A stretch of 64,000 nt of DNA from Chitinophagaceae bacterium (GCA_025449935.1 JANWIJ010000042.1:1-64000); one strand, 5' to 3'. Positions 1 to 9,490 are shown, counted from the first letter of the stretch. Numbers and translations: made by a program. The notes: a model not told the origin generated them from the letters alone.

Positions 1-11
1 TCCTGATTGAT

Positions 12-875
12 ATGCATAACCTGGGAATAAAGATTGCGGAAGTAAGCATTGGTACTATTGAAAACCGGATGCAACCACTTGAGCAGCTTGGAAAGATGAG
101 CCGTGAAGTGGCCAGGACAATTATGAAAAAATCCAGGAGCGCCGACGTTCAGAACCTTGAGACCTATGAGAATATTCAAATAATCAGAGAACAGATGGAA
201 TTTGCTATAAAGGAAGGCCTGATGTCACTTAAAAAAATTGCCGTATTTGATATGGACAACACCATTCTACGGGCGAGCTTTATTAGCAGTGCTGCTGATA
301 AATACGGATTCAGGAAGCAATTGGTAGATATAGTTACCAATAATGATAACCCATTTATCCGCACTAAATTAATTGCGCGACAATTGAAAGGAAAATCAAT
401 CGGTGACTTGTTGGAATTAACGGATAGTATTGAAGTGACACCTCATTTGCAGGAGGCCGTGTGTGAATTAAAAAAGCAGGGTTATATCACCGGTATTATC
501 AGCGACAGTTACGACTGTGTTACTAATCATCTCAAAAATAGGTATGGATTTGATTTTACGATTTCCAATGAACTGGAATTTTCAAAAAGCTTTGCGACGG
601 GGGAAGTGAAAATTCCATCATTTTTTGTATCGGGGGATGATAGCCAATGCAAACATGACTATTGTAAGCTGAATGCGCTGGTCAAAATCTGCCAACAATA
701 CAAAGTTGATTTAAAAAACACTTTAATGATTGGAGATGGGGAAAATGATATTTGCTGCCTGAAGAAAGCGGGCATTGGTGTCTCGTTCTGCTCCGCCAGC
801 ACCCTGGTCGATTCTGTAGCCGATTATATCATTAAAGAGCCTGATTTTGGGCTGTTAATTCCTATATTAGAGTGA
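12..875 (+). CDS. HAD-family (SerB-like) phosphatase, probably 5'-partial
   Basis: Haloacid dehalogenase-type phosphohydrolase. Motif I DMDNT lies at about residues 80-84 (nucleophile D80, general acid D82), motif II appears in IISDS, and the C-terminal metal motif is GDGEND. The fold and the 'TNHL' cap region resemble phosphoserine phosphatases (HAD-IB), but the substrate cannot be read from sequence. The first ~70 residues are a helical extension I do not recognise. The reading frame stays open to the left window edge without a stop, so the ATG at 12 may be internal to a longer protein. It ends one base before the NhaD gene, suggesting one transcript with the ion-transport genes that follow. 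Confidence 0.75.
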   Translation: MHNLGIKIAEVSIGTIENRMQPLEQLGKMSREVARTIMKKSRSADVQNLETYENIQIIREQMEFAIKEGLMSLKKIAVFDMDNTILRASFISSAADKYGFRKQLVDIVTNNDNPFIRTKLIARQLKGKSIGDLLELTDSIEVTPHLQEAVCELKKQGYITGIISDSYDCVTNHLKNRYGFDFTISNELEFSKSFATGEVKIPSFFVSGDDSQCKHDYCKLNALVKICQQYKVDLKNTLMIGDGENDICCLKKAGIGVSFCSASTLVDSVADYIIKEPDFGLLIPILE

Positions 876-876
876 T

Positions 877-2151
877 ATGTTTACAGCTCTTATTATCATC
901 ATTTTTGTGCTGGGATATATTGCGATTGCATTTGAGCATCCCCTCAAACTAAATAAAGCTGCATCAGCCCTGATCACCGGCGTGCTGTGCTGGACTATTT
1001 ATTTTTTGCAAAGTGAGTCTGCAGAATCAGCCACCGATGAATTATTGCATCACATGGGAGAAATCTCCGGGATTTTGTTTTTTTTATTGGGTGCTATGAC
1101 CGTTGTGGAATTGATCGATTCGCATAATGGCTTTGATATAATTAAGGACAAGATCACCACTACCAGTAAATCCAGGCTACTCTTGGTTGTTTCTTTTCTC
1201 ACTTTTTTCCTCTCTGCTTTGCTGGACAACCTTACGACTGCAATTGTAATGACCTCACTTTGTTCCAGGCTATTGGAGGAAAAGGAGGACCGGCTCTGGT
1301 TTGCAGGCATGATCGTTATTGCTGCCAATGCCGGTGGTGCCTGGTCGCCGTTGGGCGATGTAACAACAACAATGCTCTGGATCGGAGGACAAATTACTGC
1401 CTTAAATATTATGAAGGAACTTATCCTGCCCAGTATGGCAGTCTGTATTCTGCCGGTCCTAATTATTGCCTTCAGGTTTCGTGGAAAAAAAATCGATGCT
1501 GTGCCAATCGCCGTTCGAACCGAGAAAGAAAAACAGGAAGGGAAAATCATTTTATTGGCTGGCATAGGTTTCTTAATCTTTGTTCCCATTTTTAAAACAC
1601 TTACTCATCTTCCTCCATTTATGGGGATGTTGCTTGCCCTTGGATTGATGTGGGTAATTACAACGATTATACATACGGGGAAAGAAACACGACTGGCCCA
1701 AAAATATTCCGTAACCCATGCCTTGCAAAAAGTAGACTCGCCTAGTATTCTCTTTTTTCTCGGTATCCTGTTAGCTGTTTCTGCTTTGCAATCCTCTGGA
1801 TTATTAAAAGAAGTCGCCAACAGTTTGAACGGCGCTCTCAAAAATGATTACCTGATTGGTACAGCTTTAGGCCTGCTTTCAGCATTGGTAGACAATGTTC
1901 CTTTGGTTGCAGCATCCCAGGGGATGTATGATTTAGCGACCTATCCAACTGATCATCACTTTTGGGAGTTTCTTGCTTTAACAACAGGCACGGGCGGCAG
2001 CGCTATTATTATTGGCTCTGCAGCAGGTGTAGCCGTAATGGGCATCGAGAAGATTAATTTTATATGGTACTTAAAAAGGATCACCTGGCTTGCACTGATT
2101 GGCTTTATAGCGGGAATAGTCGTGTTTCTTTTGCAACTTCAATTCGGCTAA
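877..2151 (+). CDS. nhaD: NhaD-type Na+/H+ antiporter
   Basis: Polytopic inner-membrane protein of about 424 residues with roughly 11-13 hydrophobic segments, in the ion transporter superfamily. The stretch SALLDNLTTAIVM followed by NAGGAWSPLGDVTTTMLW is the characteristic NhaD core, and a second DN motif (ALVDNVPLVAA) occurs in the C-terminal half, as expected for the internal repeat. Family members exchange cytoplasmic Na+ or Li+ for external protons. It starts one base after the HAD gene stop, and its TAA overlaps the ATG of the chloride channel, so the three genes are probably co-expressed. Confidence 0.9.
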   Translation: MFTALIIIIFVLGYIAIAFEHPLKLNKAASALITGVLCWTIYFLQSESAESATDELLHHMGEISGILFFLLGAMTVVELIDSHNGFDIIKDKITTTSKSRLLLVVSFLTFFLSALLDNLTTAIVMTSLCSRLLEEKEDRLWFAGMIVIAANAGGAWSPLGDVTTTMLWIGGQITALNIMKELILPSMAVCILPVLIIAFRFRGKKIDAVPIAVRTEKEKQEGKIILLAGIGFLIFVPIFKTLTHLPPFMGMLLALGLMWVITTIIHTGKETRLAQKYSVTHALQKVDSPSILFFLGILLAVSALQSSGLLKEVANSLNGALKNDYLIGTALGLLSALVDNVPLVAASQGMYDLATYPTDHHFWEFLALTTGTGGSAIIIGSAAGVAVMGIEKINFIWYLKRITWLALIGFIAGIVVFLLQLQFG

Positions 2152-3938
2152 TGAACATGGGTATCAAGTCGTTATATCTGGCCATTCTTAATTTTCTGCG
2201 TACAAGACTGAGCAGGGTGCAGTTCATTATGGTAATTGCGACACTGGTAGGTTTTTTTTCGGGGCTGGGTGCGGTTTTTCTTAAAACGGTGGTGCACCGG
2301 CTACAACATGGAGTAGAAGATATATCATTTCATCGTTATGCCTACCTGGTGTTTCCCGCCATTGGACTGCTGATAACCGTTTTCATTATACGCTACTTTC
2401 TGGGTGGGCAAATTGAAAAGGGCATTGCAATGGTGCTAAAAGCTATTGCCAGGAAATCGTCTTTTATTCCGCTGAAGCACACCTATGCGCATATTGTCAC
2501 AAGTTCAATAACGGTGGGGTTTGGCGGATCTGTGGGCCTGGAAGCTCCGATTGTCGCCACCGGCTCAGCCGTTGGATCTAATATATCCCGGATCAGCGAT
2601 CTAAATTACCAGGAAAGAACTTTACTGATCGCTTGCGGTGCAGCAGCGGGCATTTCAGCCGTTTTTAATGCTCCGATTGCGGGTGTAATATTCGCAGTAG
2701 AAGTGTTACTGACTGAGAAAGTGGTCAGCTATTTCATACCCCTGATAATTTCTTCTGTAGTGGGAGTGCTGTGTTCAAAAATTATATTGCAGGAGTCCTC
2801 AATGTTCAACTTTGTATTAAAGCAGAATTTTGATTATAACAATGTTCCCTTTTATATATTGTTGGGTGTTCTTGCGGGTTTTGTATCCTTGTATTATGCA
2901 CGCATATTTAAGAAAACAGAGCACTGGATACATGAATGGAAGTTAAATATGTTCGCGAGGGCGGTCATAGGAGGAATCTTCCTTCTTGCTATATTTTATG
3001 TTTTTCCTCCCTTGTTTGGGGAAGGTTACGACAGTGTGAAACTGGTGGCCAACGGTACTTTCACCACATTTGCTGATAACACTACGTTGTTCGCTGCGCT
3101 GGGTGAGAATTGGGGTCTTATTGCTTTTACTGCATTGATAGTTTTGTTCAAGCCCGTAGCTGCCGGTATTACGTTAGGCAGCGGGGGCAATGGTGGTAAT
3201 TTTGCTCCATCACTCTTTGCGGGATCGTACCTTGGCTTCTTTTTTTCCAGGCTCATTAACAGCACGCCGTGGTTTAAGATACCAGTAGGGAATTTCAGTC
3301 TGATTGGAATGGCAGGAGTATTAAGCGGCGTAATGTATTGTCCCCTGACCGCCATTTTTTTGATTGCCGAGATAACAAATGGTTACGAATTGTTTATACC
3401 GCTCATGATTGTGTCCTCCATTTCATTTTTTATCGTAAAGTCCTATGAGCCCTATTCCATGGACCTGAAAAGACTGGCACTGGAAGGACAGGTTTTTACG
3501 CACAGGAAAGAAAAAAACATTCTTACCTCGATTGTGCTTTCCGACATGCTGCAGGATAGCTACGAAAGTATCAACCTGGACAAGAAGTTAAGGGACCTGG
3601 TGGAATTAATCAAAGGAAGCGAGAAGAATATTTTTGCTGTGTCGGACAATAAGGGAAAGTTTGCAGGTATAATTGAATTAAATGATATTAAACAAAAACT
3701 CTTTCAACCGGAATTGTTTGATAAGGTAGCTGTTAAAACCATTATGAAGAAGCCAGCAGCCATACTCCGGGATGATGACACCATGCACGAGGTTATGGAA
3801 AAGTTTGACATTGCCCAGAGTTGGTATCTACCGGTTCTTGGCAAGGAAAGAAATTTTATCGGCTTTATTTCCAAGACAAAACTTTTTAGTAAATACCGGG
3901 AAATATTGTCCAGGCAGGGTGATTTATATGAGCCTTAA
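2151..3938 (+). CDS. ClC-family chloride channel/antiporter with C-terminal CBS domains
   Basis: Voltage-gated chloride channel family membrane protein. I chose the ATG at 2151, which overlaps the nhaD stop as TAATG, rather than the upstream in-frame start at 2064 lying inside nhaD; this gives 595 residues. Signature motifs are GSVGLEAP (selectivity filter; its Glu corresponds to the gating glutamate position) and GGNFAPSLFAG. After the membrane domain (to about residue 445), a cytoplasmic C-terminus carries two CBS-like segments, including the VKTIMKKP and GFISKTKLF strands, which usually sense nucleotides. Whether it is a channel or a 2Cl-/H+ exchanger cannot be decided. Its placement beside nhaD suggests ion or pH homeostasis. 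Confidence 0.9.
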   Translation: MNMGIKSLYLAILNFLRTRLSRVQFIMVIATLVGFFSGLGAVFLKTVVHRLQHGVEDISFHRYAYLVFPAIGLLITVFIIRYFLGGQIEKGIAMVLKAIARKSSFIPLKHTYAHIVTSSITVGFGGSVGLEAPIVATGSAVGSNISRISDLNYQERTLLIACGAAAGISAVFNAPIAGVIFAVEVLLTEKVVSYFIPLIISSVVGVLCSKIILQESSMFNFVLKQNFDYNNVPFYILLGVLAGFVSLYYARIFKKTEHWIHEWKLNMFARAVIGGIFLLAIFYVFPPLFGEGYDSVKLVANGTFTTFADNTTLFAALGENWGLIAFTALIVLFKPVAAGITLGSGGNGGNFAPSLFAGSYLGFFFSRLINSTPWFKIPVGNFSLIGMAGVLSGVMYCPLTAIFLIAEITNGYELFIPLMIVSSISFFIVKSYEPYSMDLKRLALEGQVFTHRKEKNILTSIVLSDMLQDSYESINLDKKLRDLVELIKGSEKNIFAVSDNKGKFAGIIELNDIKQKLFQPELFDKVAVKTIMKKPAAILRDDDTMHEVMEKFDIAQSWYLPVLGKERNFIGFISKTKLFSKYREILSRQGDLYEP

Positions 3939-4068
3939 TGCAAGATCTGAGTCAGTTGGTGAAGCACACCGGGTGATATCAGGAACAGAATAACCAGTCC
4001 GAATGCTGGCCTACACCAGCCTACCGCTGGATGTACGGGTAATTAGTAAATGTTGAAAGATACATTGG

Positions 4069-4098
4069 GGCCACTTCTGAAAGGAAGTGGCCTTTTTT
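4069..4098 (+). terminator. Intrinsic terminator after the nhaD-clC operon
   Basis: Perfect 9-bp stem GGCCACTTC / GAAGTGGCC with a six-base loop, followed immediately by six T residues on the plus strand. It lies about 130 bp downstream of the chloride channel stop and separates that operon from the polymerase cassette. Confidence 0.9.
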
Positions 4099-4126
4099 GT
4101 AAAAGCTAAGCACCTGGAAACCAACT

Positions 4127-4164
4127 ACTAATAAATTTAGTTATATAAAACTAATAAAATTAGT
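4127..4164. promoter_or_regulatory. Paired palindromic operators upstream of the error-prone polymerase cassette
   Basis: Two 15-bp dyads lie in tandem: ACTAATAAATTTAGT (4127-4141, one mismatch) and ACTAATAAAATTAGT (4150-4164, perfect 6-bp arms around AAA). They are spaced 23 bp start to start, about two helical turns, which suits a cooperatively binding dimeric repressor. They end 13 bp before the chosen polymerase start. A TAATCTTG at 4164-4171 resembles the Bacteroidota -7 consensus TAnnTTTG, which would place transcription start almost at the ATG. No LexA or S24-type regulator gene is present in the window. Confidence 0.6.
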
Positions 4165-4177
4165 AATCTTGTCCTGT

Positions 4178-7135
4178 ATGTATCTCAACTGCAAGACCTG
4201 TTTCAGCTTTAATTATGGCACTTTTTCTACAAAAGAACTGGTGGAAACGGCAGTTGAGAAGGGAGTTACTGCCCTTGCGCTCACCAATATCAATTTGACC
4301 TGCGATACCTGGGAGTTTGTAAAGCTATGCCGGGAGGCGAATATCCGCCCGGTTGCCGGTGTGGAGATACGGAACGATGACAAGCTGCTGTATGTCCTCC
4401 TTGCAGCTAATAACAAGGGCTTTGCATGGATCAACCAGTTTCTTTCCGGGCATTTAACAGCGAAGAAAGATTTCCCGGAACCTTCGGAGGAACAAAGTTT
4501 TTTTGAAAACGGTTGGGACGGGTTTGTGATTTACCCAATAGGCGTAAAAAAATTTTCAGCCTTACGTTTGAATGAACGCATCGGCGTTAGGCCATCCGAA
4601 ATTAATAAACTGTTTGGCACGGACTGGCGGAATTATGAAGAGAAATTTGTGATACGCCAGCCCGTAACGGTTCAAAATAAAATATATCATAACCTCCACC
4701 GGTTGTTAAGAGCCATTGACCACAACCTCCTCTTGTCACAACTTCCCAAAGCAACACCCTGTGATGAGAAAGAAATTTTCCTGTCGCCCGCACAGCTGAT
4801 GAATTGTTTTCAACTCTATCCATTTATGATCAGCAATACGTATAAGCTGATGGATGCCTGTAAGATTGACATGGAATTTCATAAGGACAAAACAAAAAAA
4901 ACCTATACCGGGTCACCCGAGGGCGATAAACTTTTACTGGAGAAGCTGGCGATGGATGGATTGCCGCATCGGTATGGAAACAGGAATAAGACCGCCCTTG
5001 CGCGTTTGCAAAAAGAACTCAGGATCATCGGGGACATGGGGTTCAATTTTTATTTCCTCAGCAACTATGATATCGTGCGGCATGCGCAATCCCGGGGCTT
5101 TTATCATGTGGGGAGGGGCAGCGGGGCCAATTCCATCGTGGCCTATTGCATGGGCATCACGGATGTGGACCCGATCGAACTCAATTTATATTTTGAACGG
5201 TTTTTAAACCCGGAACGAACCTCACCGCCTGATTTTGATATTGACTTTTCGCACAGGGACCGGGATGAAGTAATGGACTATGTATTTAAGCGGTATGGCA
5301 AGGACCATGTAAGCCTGGTTGGCAATTATACGACCTACAAAAATGATTCAATCATCCGGGAACTGGGAAAAGTGTTCGGGCTGCCGGATGCGGATATCAA
5401 AGAACTGCAAAGGACCAATTTACCCCGTGATCATATCCAAAAATTAATCATGCAATATGGAAACCTGATGCGGAATTTTCCCGCCAACTGTTCGGTTCAT
5501 GCGTGTGGGATGTTTATCTCCGAAGAACCCATCACCCATCATGTGGCGTTATTCATGCCGCCGAAGGGAATGGCAACTGCTCAACTGGATATGTATGCGG
5601 CGGAGGATATCGGGTTAAACAAGTATGATATATTAAGCCAGCGGGGCCTCAGTCATATCCGGGAAGCGCTGGGGCTGATCAGGCTGAATAAAGGTATTGA
5701 CATCAATATTCATGATACCCATAAATTCAAGAAAGATCCAAACGTCAATTTACAAATCAGGAACGCCAACAGCATTGGCTGCTTTTATATCGAATCGCCG
5801 GCCATGCGGCACCTGCTGATGAAACTGAAATGCGATGATTACCTGACGCTGGTCGCAGCCAGTTCAATTATACGGCCGGGTGTTGCCGAATCAGGGATGA
5901 TGCGGGAATATATTTACCGTTATCACAACCGGGAGGGAATCAAATACCTGCATCCCATCTTCGAAGAACATTTATCGGAAACATTCGGCGTGATGGTTTT
6001 CCAGGAAGATGTGATAAAGATCGCTCATTACTTTGCCGGGCTGACCCTTGGTGATGCCGATGTGTTACGGAGAGCGATGAACAGTGCCAAGTACAGGGAG
6101 AACAGCAGTTTTGAAATTATCCGTAATAAGTATTTCAAAAGCTGTCAGGAAAAGGGTCATCCGGTGGAACTGGCGGCTGAGGTATGGAGGCAGATGGAAA
6201 GTTTTGCGGGCTATAGTTTCTGCAAAGCGCACTCGGCCAGCTTCGCGGTTGAAAGTTATATGTCACTCTACCTGAAAACCTATTACCCAAAGGAATTCAT
6301 GGTGGCCGTGATCAATAATTTCGGAGGGTTTTATTCCACTGAACTTTATTTTATTGAATTATTCAAAGCAGGCGGAAGGATCGAACCCCCGTGTATCAAT
6401 AACAGCGACGAATACAGCAATATCAAAGACGATGAAGTATATGTCGGGCTGATTCATATCAAAAGCCTGCGGAAAGAATGGATGGAAAATATCCTGGACG
6501 AACGAATGAACCGTGGTCCTTACCTGCATTTACAGGATTTTATTGAACGGGTAAATACCGGGATCGAACAACTGGCCTTATTAATAAAGACAGGCGCTTT
6601 CCGGTTCACTGGAAAGACGAAGAAGCAATTGTTATGGGAAGCGCATAGCCTGCTCAAAATGCACCAGCTCCAATTACAAAATACTCAACCGCTCTTTCAT
6701 GAACCTGCTATTCAATTTAAATTGCCTGACCTGGCCGATCATCCGCTGGATGATATTTATTACCAGGTCCATCACCTGGGGTTTCCGCTCGGTAACCCAT
6801 TTGGTTTAGTGGATGACGATCCCGGTAACTATGTTCCCGCAAAGGATCTTTTCAAATTTTCGAATAAGTATGTGACAGTCCTCATTTATTTCATTGCCCA
6901 TAAGCATGTACCCACCAAACACGGGGAAGAAATGTATTTCGGCACCTTTCTCGACAGTAACCTGGATTGGGTGGACACGGTGCATTTCCCCGAATCAGCG
7001 AAGAAATATCCATTGGATAAATCAGGATTCTTTCGCGCCACGGGCAAAGTAACACTCGACTTTGGCGTAGTTAGTCTTGAAGTGACGAAAATGGAAACAG
7101 TGAGCTACCGGGCAAGACAGTATGCTGACCTATGA
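4178..7135 (+). CDS. dnaE: DNA polymerase III alpha subunit, short error-prone (DnaE2/ImuC-like) form
   Basis: C-family DNA polymerase. I place the start at ATG 4178, because MYLNC..FSFNYGT matches the usual N-terminus of this family; the ORF track begins at an upstream TTG. Length is 985 residues, shorter than a replicative alpha subunit (about 1150 or more). The catalytic motif PDFDIDF (Asp 352/354/356) is intact. The N-terminal PHP domain looks metal-dead: the usual paired histidines are replaced (NCKTCFSF). The gene overlaps dinB by 14 bp, and the operators just upstream point to damage-inducible translesion synthesis. A role as the main replicase is less likely because of the size and the context. 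Confidence 0.85.
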   Translation: MYLNCKTCFSFNYGTFSTKELVETAVEKGVTALALTNINLTCDTWEFVKLCREANIRPVAGVEIRNDDKLLYVLLAANNKGFAWINQFLSGHLTAKKDFPEPSEEQSFFENGWDGFVIYPIGVKKFSALRLNERIGVRPSEINKLFGTDWRNYEEKFVIRQPVTVQNKIYHNLHRLLRAIDHNLLLSQLPKATPCDEKEIFLSPAQLMNCFQLYPFMISNTYKLMDACKIDMEFHKDKTKKTYTGSPEGDKLLLEKLAMDGLPHRYGNRNKTALARLQKELRIIGDMGFNFYFLSNYDIVRHAQSRGFYHVGRGSGANSIVAYCMGITDVDPIELNLYFERFLNPERTSPPDFDIDFSHRDRDEVMDYVFKRYGKDHVSLVGNYTTYKNDSIIRELGKVFGLPDADIKELQRTNLPRDHIQKLIMQYGNLMRNFPANCSVHACGMFISEEPITHHVALFMPPKGMATAQLDMYAAEDIGLNKYDILSQRGLSHIREALGLIRLNKGIDINIHDTHKFKKDPNVNLQIRNANSIGCFYIESPAMRHLLMKLKCDDYLTLVAASSIIRPGVAESGMMREYIYRYHNREGIKYLHPIFEEHLSETFGVMVFQEDVIKIAHYFAGLTLGDADVLRRAMNSAKYRENSSFEIIRNKYFKSCQEKGHPVELAAEVWRQMESFAGYSFCKAHSASFAVESYMSLYLKTYYPKEFMVAVINNFGGFYSTELYFIELFKAGGRIEPPCINNSDEYSNIKDDEVYVGLIHIKSLRKEWMENILDERMNRGPYLHLQDFIERVNTGIEQLALLIKTGAFRFTGKTKKQLLWEAHSLLKMHQLQLQNTQPLFHEPAIQFKLPDLADHPLDDIYYQVHHLGFPLGNPFGLVDDDPGNYVPAKDLFKFSNKYVTVLIYFIAHKHVPTKHGEEMYFGTFLDSNLDWVDTVHFPESAKKYPLDKSGFFRATGKVTLDFGVVSLEVTKMETVSYRARQYADL

Positions 7136-8276
7136 CCGTCATATCGCTCATTTGGATATGGACCAGTTCTTCATATCCGTAGAAAGGCTTCGTAATTCAA
7201 GGCTGGAAGGAAAACCTGTACTTATCGGTGGAAGCAATGATCGTGGTATAGTTGCTGCCTGTAGTGACGAGGCAAAAAAATTCGGTATTCACGTTTCTAT
7301 GCCGGTGCGGATCGCTTTACGATTATGCAGGTATGCAACAGTCGTCAGAGCAGACTTTGAGGAATACAGCAAGCATTCAAAACTGGTCACAGAAATTATC
7401 AAAGACGCTGTACCGTTGGTTGAAAAATCGAACCTGGACGAATTCTATGTTGATCTCAGCGGTATGGATAAATTCTTTGGATGCAAAAAATTTACACAAG
7501 AGTTACGGCAGAAAATTCACCTGCATAGCGGTTTGATTTCAAGCTATGGACTTGCCAGTAATAAGTTAGTAAGCAAGGTAGCAGCAAACCAGGTTACCCC
7601 GAATGGTCAGCTGGAAATTCCATTCGGCAACGAAAAGATATTTCTTGCTCCATTGAGTGTAGTGAAGTTACCCGGGGTCGGTAAGGAAACTGCTTTCAAA
7701 CTGATGGACATGGGGGTTGAAACGATTTCCTCCCTCAGTGAAATTCCTCCGGAAATGCTTTGCGATGTGGTCGGCAAATCAGGAAATGAATTATGGAGGA
7801 GGGCGAACGGGATTGATGAATCACCGGTGATTCCTTTCCAGGAACAAAAGTCTCTTTCCATTGAGCATACATTCCAGCAGGATACCATTGACATGGATGT
7901 GCTGCTCGGGAAGCTGGCAATGATGACTGCGGGCATTGCCTTTGAACTGAGGCAGCAAAACAAGGTAACAGGATGCGTGGTATTAAAGCTGCGATATTCG
8001 GATGGCGATACGCATACTATCCAGCGATCTATTCCATTTTGCAATACTGATCATGTATTATTAACGGTGGCGAAGGAGTTATTCCGTAAGCTATTTACGC
8101 GGAGATTACTGGTGCGGCTGCTTGGGATACGCTTCACGAACCTGATCCCCGGAACTTACCAGGTCGATTTGTTTGAGGATAGCCAGGAGACGATAAAGTT
8201 ATACCGTGCGATAGATCATATAAAAAAGAGATTTGGTGAAAAGCTTTTGGGAAGGGCCGGTTATTTGAATTCGTGA
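7122..8276 (+). CDS. dinB: Y-family DNA polymerase IV (DinB)
   Basis: Translesion polymerase of 384 residues. The metal-binding aspartate lies in HLDMDQFF (D12), and the second acidic pair is D106-E107 in NLDEFYVDL, so the active site appears intact. This separates it from catalytically dead ImuB. A helix-hairpin-helix (KLPGVGKETAFKLMDMG) and a little-finger domain follow. No clear beta-clamp peptide was identified at the C-terminus. It starts inside the 3' end of the dnaE-type gene, so the two are translationally coupled and probably act together in mutagenic bypass. Confidence 0.92.
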   Translation: MLTYDRHIAHLDMDQFFISVERLRNSRLEGKPVLIGGSNDRGIVAACSDEAKKFGIHVSMPVRIALRLCRYATVVRADFEEYSKHSKLVTEIIKDAVPLVEKSNLDEFYVDLSGMDKFFGCKKFTQELRQKIHLHSGLISSYGLASNKLVSKVAANQVTPNGQLEIPFGNEKIFLAPLSVVKLPGVGKETAFKLMDMGVETISSLSEIPPEMLCDVVGKSGNELWRRANGIDESPVIPFQEQKSLSIEHTFQQDTIDMDVLLGKLAMMTAGIAFELRQQNKVTGCVVLKLRYSDGDTHTIQRSIPFCNTDHVLLTVAKELFRKLFTRRLLVRLLGIRFTNLIPGTYQVDLFEDSQETIKLYRAIDHIKKRFGEKLLGRAGYLNS

Positions 8277-8357
8277 CCCTGCCATGAGCAGGGGAATACC
8301 GGGTATTATTTATATCAGCGCCTCTTTTAAAAGGATTAACTGCAAATAATCGCCTGG
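8277..8357. other. Convergent intergenic spacer between dinB and the SRAP gene
   Basis: Short AT-rich spacer where two opposite-strand units meet. A small hairpin CCCTGC/GCAGGG (8277-8293) and a dyad AATACCGGGTATT follow dinB without a strong T tract. It may act as a weak bidirectional terminator; nothing else is apparent. Confidence 0.3.
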
Positions 8358-9221
8358 TCAAAACAGCTCAACCTGGCCATGCGAAACCGTTTTTTCGCCC
8401 CCGGGTACTTCGATGGGTGGAAGTTCGGGATAGAAATGCTCTTTCCAGGGTTCATGAGAACTGAGAAAATCTTTGGCCAGTGTATAATAGCTGATCTCCT
8501 CCCACGGAAGATTAAAGGAAGCTATTTCCGTAATTCGTTTGTCGTCCAGCTTTCCAAACATCCATTCCCAGGCCAGCTCATCGGTCAGCATCGTCGGCAT
8601 CCTGCTCTTGCTGTTGTGAATCTGGCTGGTCACTAAATTACCGCTTGTCGTCGTGAGGGCACAGGTATCAATGGTCTCCCCGGTGTCGGCATCGGTCCAT
8701 TCCTGCCAGACGCCTGCAATCCAAAAATATTCCCTGCCTTTCTGACCAACCCTGTAGGGATATTTTTTTGCTGTCTTTAATGGCTCGCCGGTCCGTTTAT
8801 TCATCGGGAAGATATGACGCCATTCAAAGTAACCACTTGATAAAAAAATACAGCGGCGTTCCTGCGCTGCCTTACGGTATACTTTGCCGGGCTTCACAAT
8901 TTCTTCCGATACTGCATTTAAAAAATTAATGCCTTCATTCCATTTTCCCCTTGCGTCTTTATAACCCCGCCGGACCTTAAACAACTGTTCCCTTGTTTCT
9001 ATAAAGGGCCAGCCAAGGGGATCGGGAACAAAACCCCATTCCATCGGGACAATGTCAAAATCTTCTTTATCCTTCATTGGTTTGAGTATGGCAGTCACCC
9101 CAAAATCAAAACCATTGATCACATCGCGGTCTATGAATTTGTAATTGGCTACCAGTTTTTCCAGGTGTTTCAGGCGGATGTATTCTGCCCTGGTAACTTT
9201 CGTTCCGTTATAATAACACAT
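8358..9221 (-). CDS. SOS response-associated peptidase (SRAP, YedK/HMCES-like)
   Basis: SRAP-family protein of 287 residues. It begins Met-Cys, so removal of Met exposes the catalytic Cys2, which in this family forms a thiazolidine crosslink to abasic sites in single-stranded DNA. Further family signatures are RRCIFLSSGYFEW and HNSKSRMPTML (catalytic Glu and His regions). The role is protection of abasic sites during replication, consistent with its placement opposite the translesion polymerases. Its ATG overlaps the stop of the small upstream gene by one base. Confidence 0.92.
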   Translation of the reverse strand: MCYYNGTKVTRAEYIRLKHLEKLVANYKFIDRDVINGFDFGVTAILKPMKDKEDFDIVPMEWGFVPDPLGWPFIETREQLFKVRRGYKDARGKWNEGINFLNAVSEEIVKPGKVYRKAAQERRCIFLSSGYFEWRHIFPMNKRTGEPLKTAKKYPYRVGQKGREYFWIAGVWQEWTDADTGETIDTCALTTTSGNLVTSQIHNSKSRMPTMLTDELAWEWMFGKLDDKRITEIASFNLPWEEISYYTLAKDFLSSHEPWKEHFYPELPPIEVPGGEKTVSHGQVELF

Positions 9222-9469
9222 TATTTATTTTTCTTTTCAAAGTACTGGTCAATTAGTTTTCCAACTCCCGCGGCCTCTTTTTTTCTCCCTTCGGGAACAG
9301 ATGTCCATAATTTATTACCTGCATCATCCTTATACCTCGCCATCACGATCGGTGGCCGTTTGCTGCTGAATACGACCCTGAACGCGGTATGTTTTGGAAG
9401 GTCCATTTCCTGCACCTGCATACTTACCCCATTTAGTTCCAGTTCAAAGGATTCCAACCCGGTTTTCAT
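9221..9469 (-). CDS. Small conserved-looking protein co-transcribed with SRAP
   Basis: 82-residue soluble protein of unknown function with no signal peptide or membrane segment. It contains alternating beta-type stretches and a charged Lys-rich C-terminus (FEKKNK). The stop codon overlaps the SRAP start, so the two are almost certainly coupled in one operon driven from the promoter region at 9501-9530. Coding status is supported by the overlap and upstream signals; the function is not. It could be a DNA-repair accessory factor, but nothing in the sequence shows this. Confidence 0.65.
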   Translation of the reverse strand: MKTGLESFELELNGVSMQVQEMDLPKHTAFRVVFSSKRPPIVMARYKDDAGNKLWTSVPEGRKKEAAGVGKLIDQYFEKKNK

Positions 9470-9490
9470 GTTCCAATTTACCCAAATCAG

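Noticed and set aside
1050-1589. 179-codon minus-strand ORF inside nhaD
   Set aside because: Antisense to conserved NhaD motifs; no independent evidence.
2064-2150. Upstream extension of the ClC ORF
   Set aside because: It overlaps the end of nhaD; the TAATG-coupled ATG at 2151 is preferred.
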